DNA of 43,756 nucleotides from assembly GCA_964386785.1 (NCBI GenBank), contig CAYLUD010000004.1, positions 1-43,756 of the forward strand, written 5' to 3'. The notes under the pieces were generated by a model. The model saw only the letters and a list, made by a program, of their open reading frames with translations, did no database searches and was not told the origin of the DNA. Shown here piece by piece: positions 43,756 to 43,756 of this stretch. How positions within the stretch are numbered: the stretch's first letter is position 1; each line of letters begins with the position of its first letter. The stretch comes from SZAS-3 sp964386785 (GTDB taxonomy: Bacteria > Chlamydiota > Chlamydiia > Chlamydiales > JAAKFR01). A program made the position numbers and the translations under genes.

Positions 43756-43756
43756 T

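Overview
The window comes from a member of the order Chlamydiales. The evidence is the protein content and the gene order, which from memory match two blocks of the Chlamydia trachomatis genome. One block is gnd, lepA, npt1, CT066, ytgABCD, dxr and rseP. The other is amiA, murE, pbp3, ftsL, rsmH, CT273, CT274, dnaA, bactofilin and nqrBCDE. Family or genus cannot be fixed from sequence reading alone. The accessory genes between the conserved blocks suggest something other than a standard Chlamydiaceae genome.

Layout. Positions 1-3830 hold an unrecognised large protein with 21-residue tandem repeats, cut by the left edge, and a small putative membrane protein. Positions 3831-7861 hold an ABC exporter, a nucleotide transporter of the ATP/ADP translocase family and a PEBP-family protein. 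Positions 7858-14760 are a minus-strand run of overlapping genes: ytgA, ytgB, ytgC (a permease fused to a DtxR-type repressor), ytgD, dxr and rseP. Positions 14866-17180 carry the CT066-like gene and the ATP/ADP translocase npt1, each followed by a hairpin terminator. Positions 17408-19054 encode a membrane-anchored sphingomyelinase-like phosphodiesterase. Then come lepA and gnd on the minus strand.

A tRNA-Arg(CCT) at 22577-22650 marks the junction between the two syntenic blocks. It lies antisense to the 3' end of amiA. The minus-strand cell-wall and division cluster rsmH-ftsL-ftsI-murE-amiA follows. Divergent from it are two conserved chlamydial genes (a CT273-like gene and a TPR protein), dnaA and a bactofilin.

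Positions 31040-36063 are an accessory, partly decayed stretch. It holds a broken LicD-type gene, an IS30-type transposase remnant, a strong candidate inclusion-membrane (Inc-like) protein, an MscS channel, a small protein with decapeptide repeats, a frameshifted ComF-like gene and an unknown helical protein. A 1226-residue AsmA/TamB-like protein follows on the minus strand. The window ends with nqrB, nqrC, nqrD and nqrE of the Na+-translocating NADH:quinone oxidoreductase, and possibly the tail of a minus-strand membrane protein.

Taken together, the genes fit an obligate intracellular bacterium. It imports host nucleotides and metal ions, makes isoprenoid precursors by the MEP pathway, builds meso-diaminopimelate peptidoglycan for division, runs sodium-based respiration, and carries candidate secreted or inclusion-membrane proteins.
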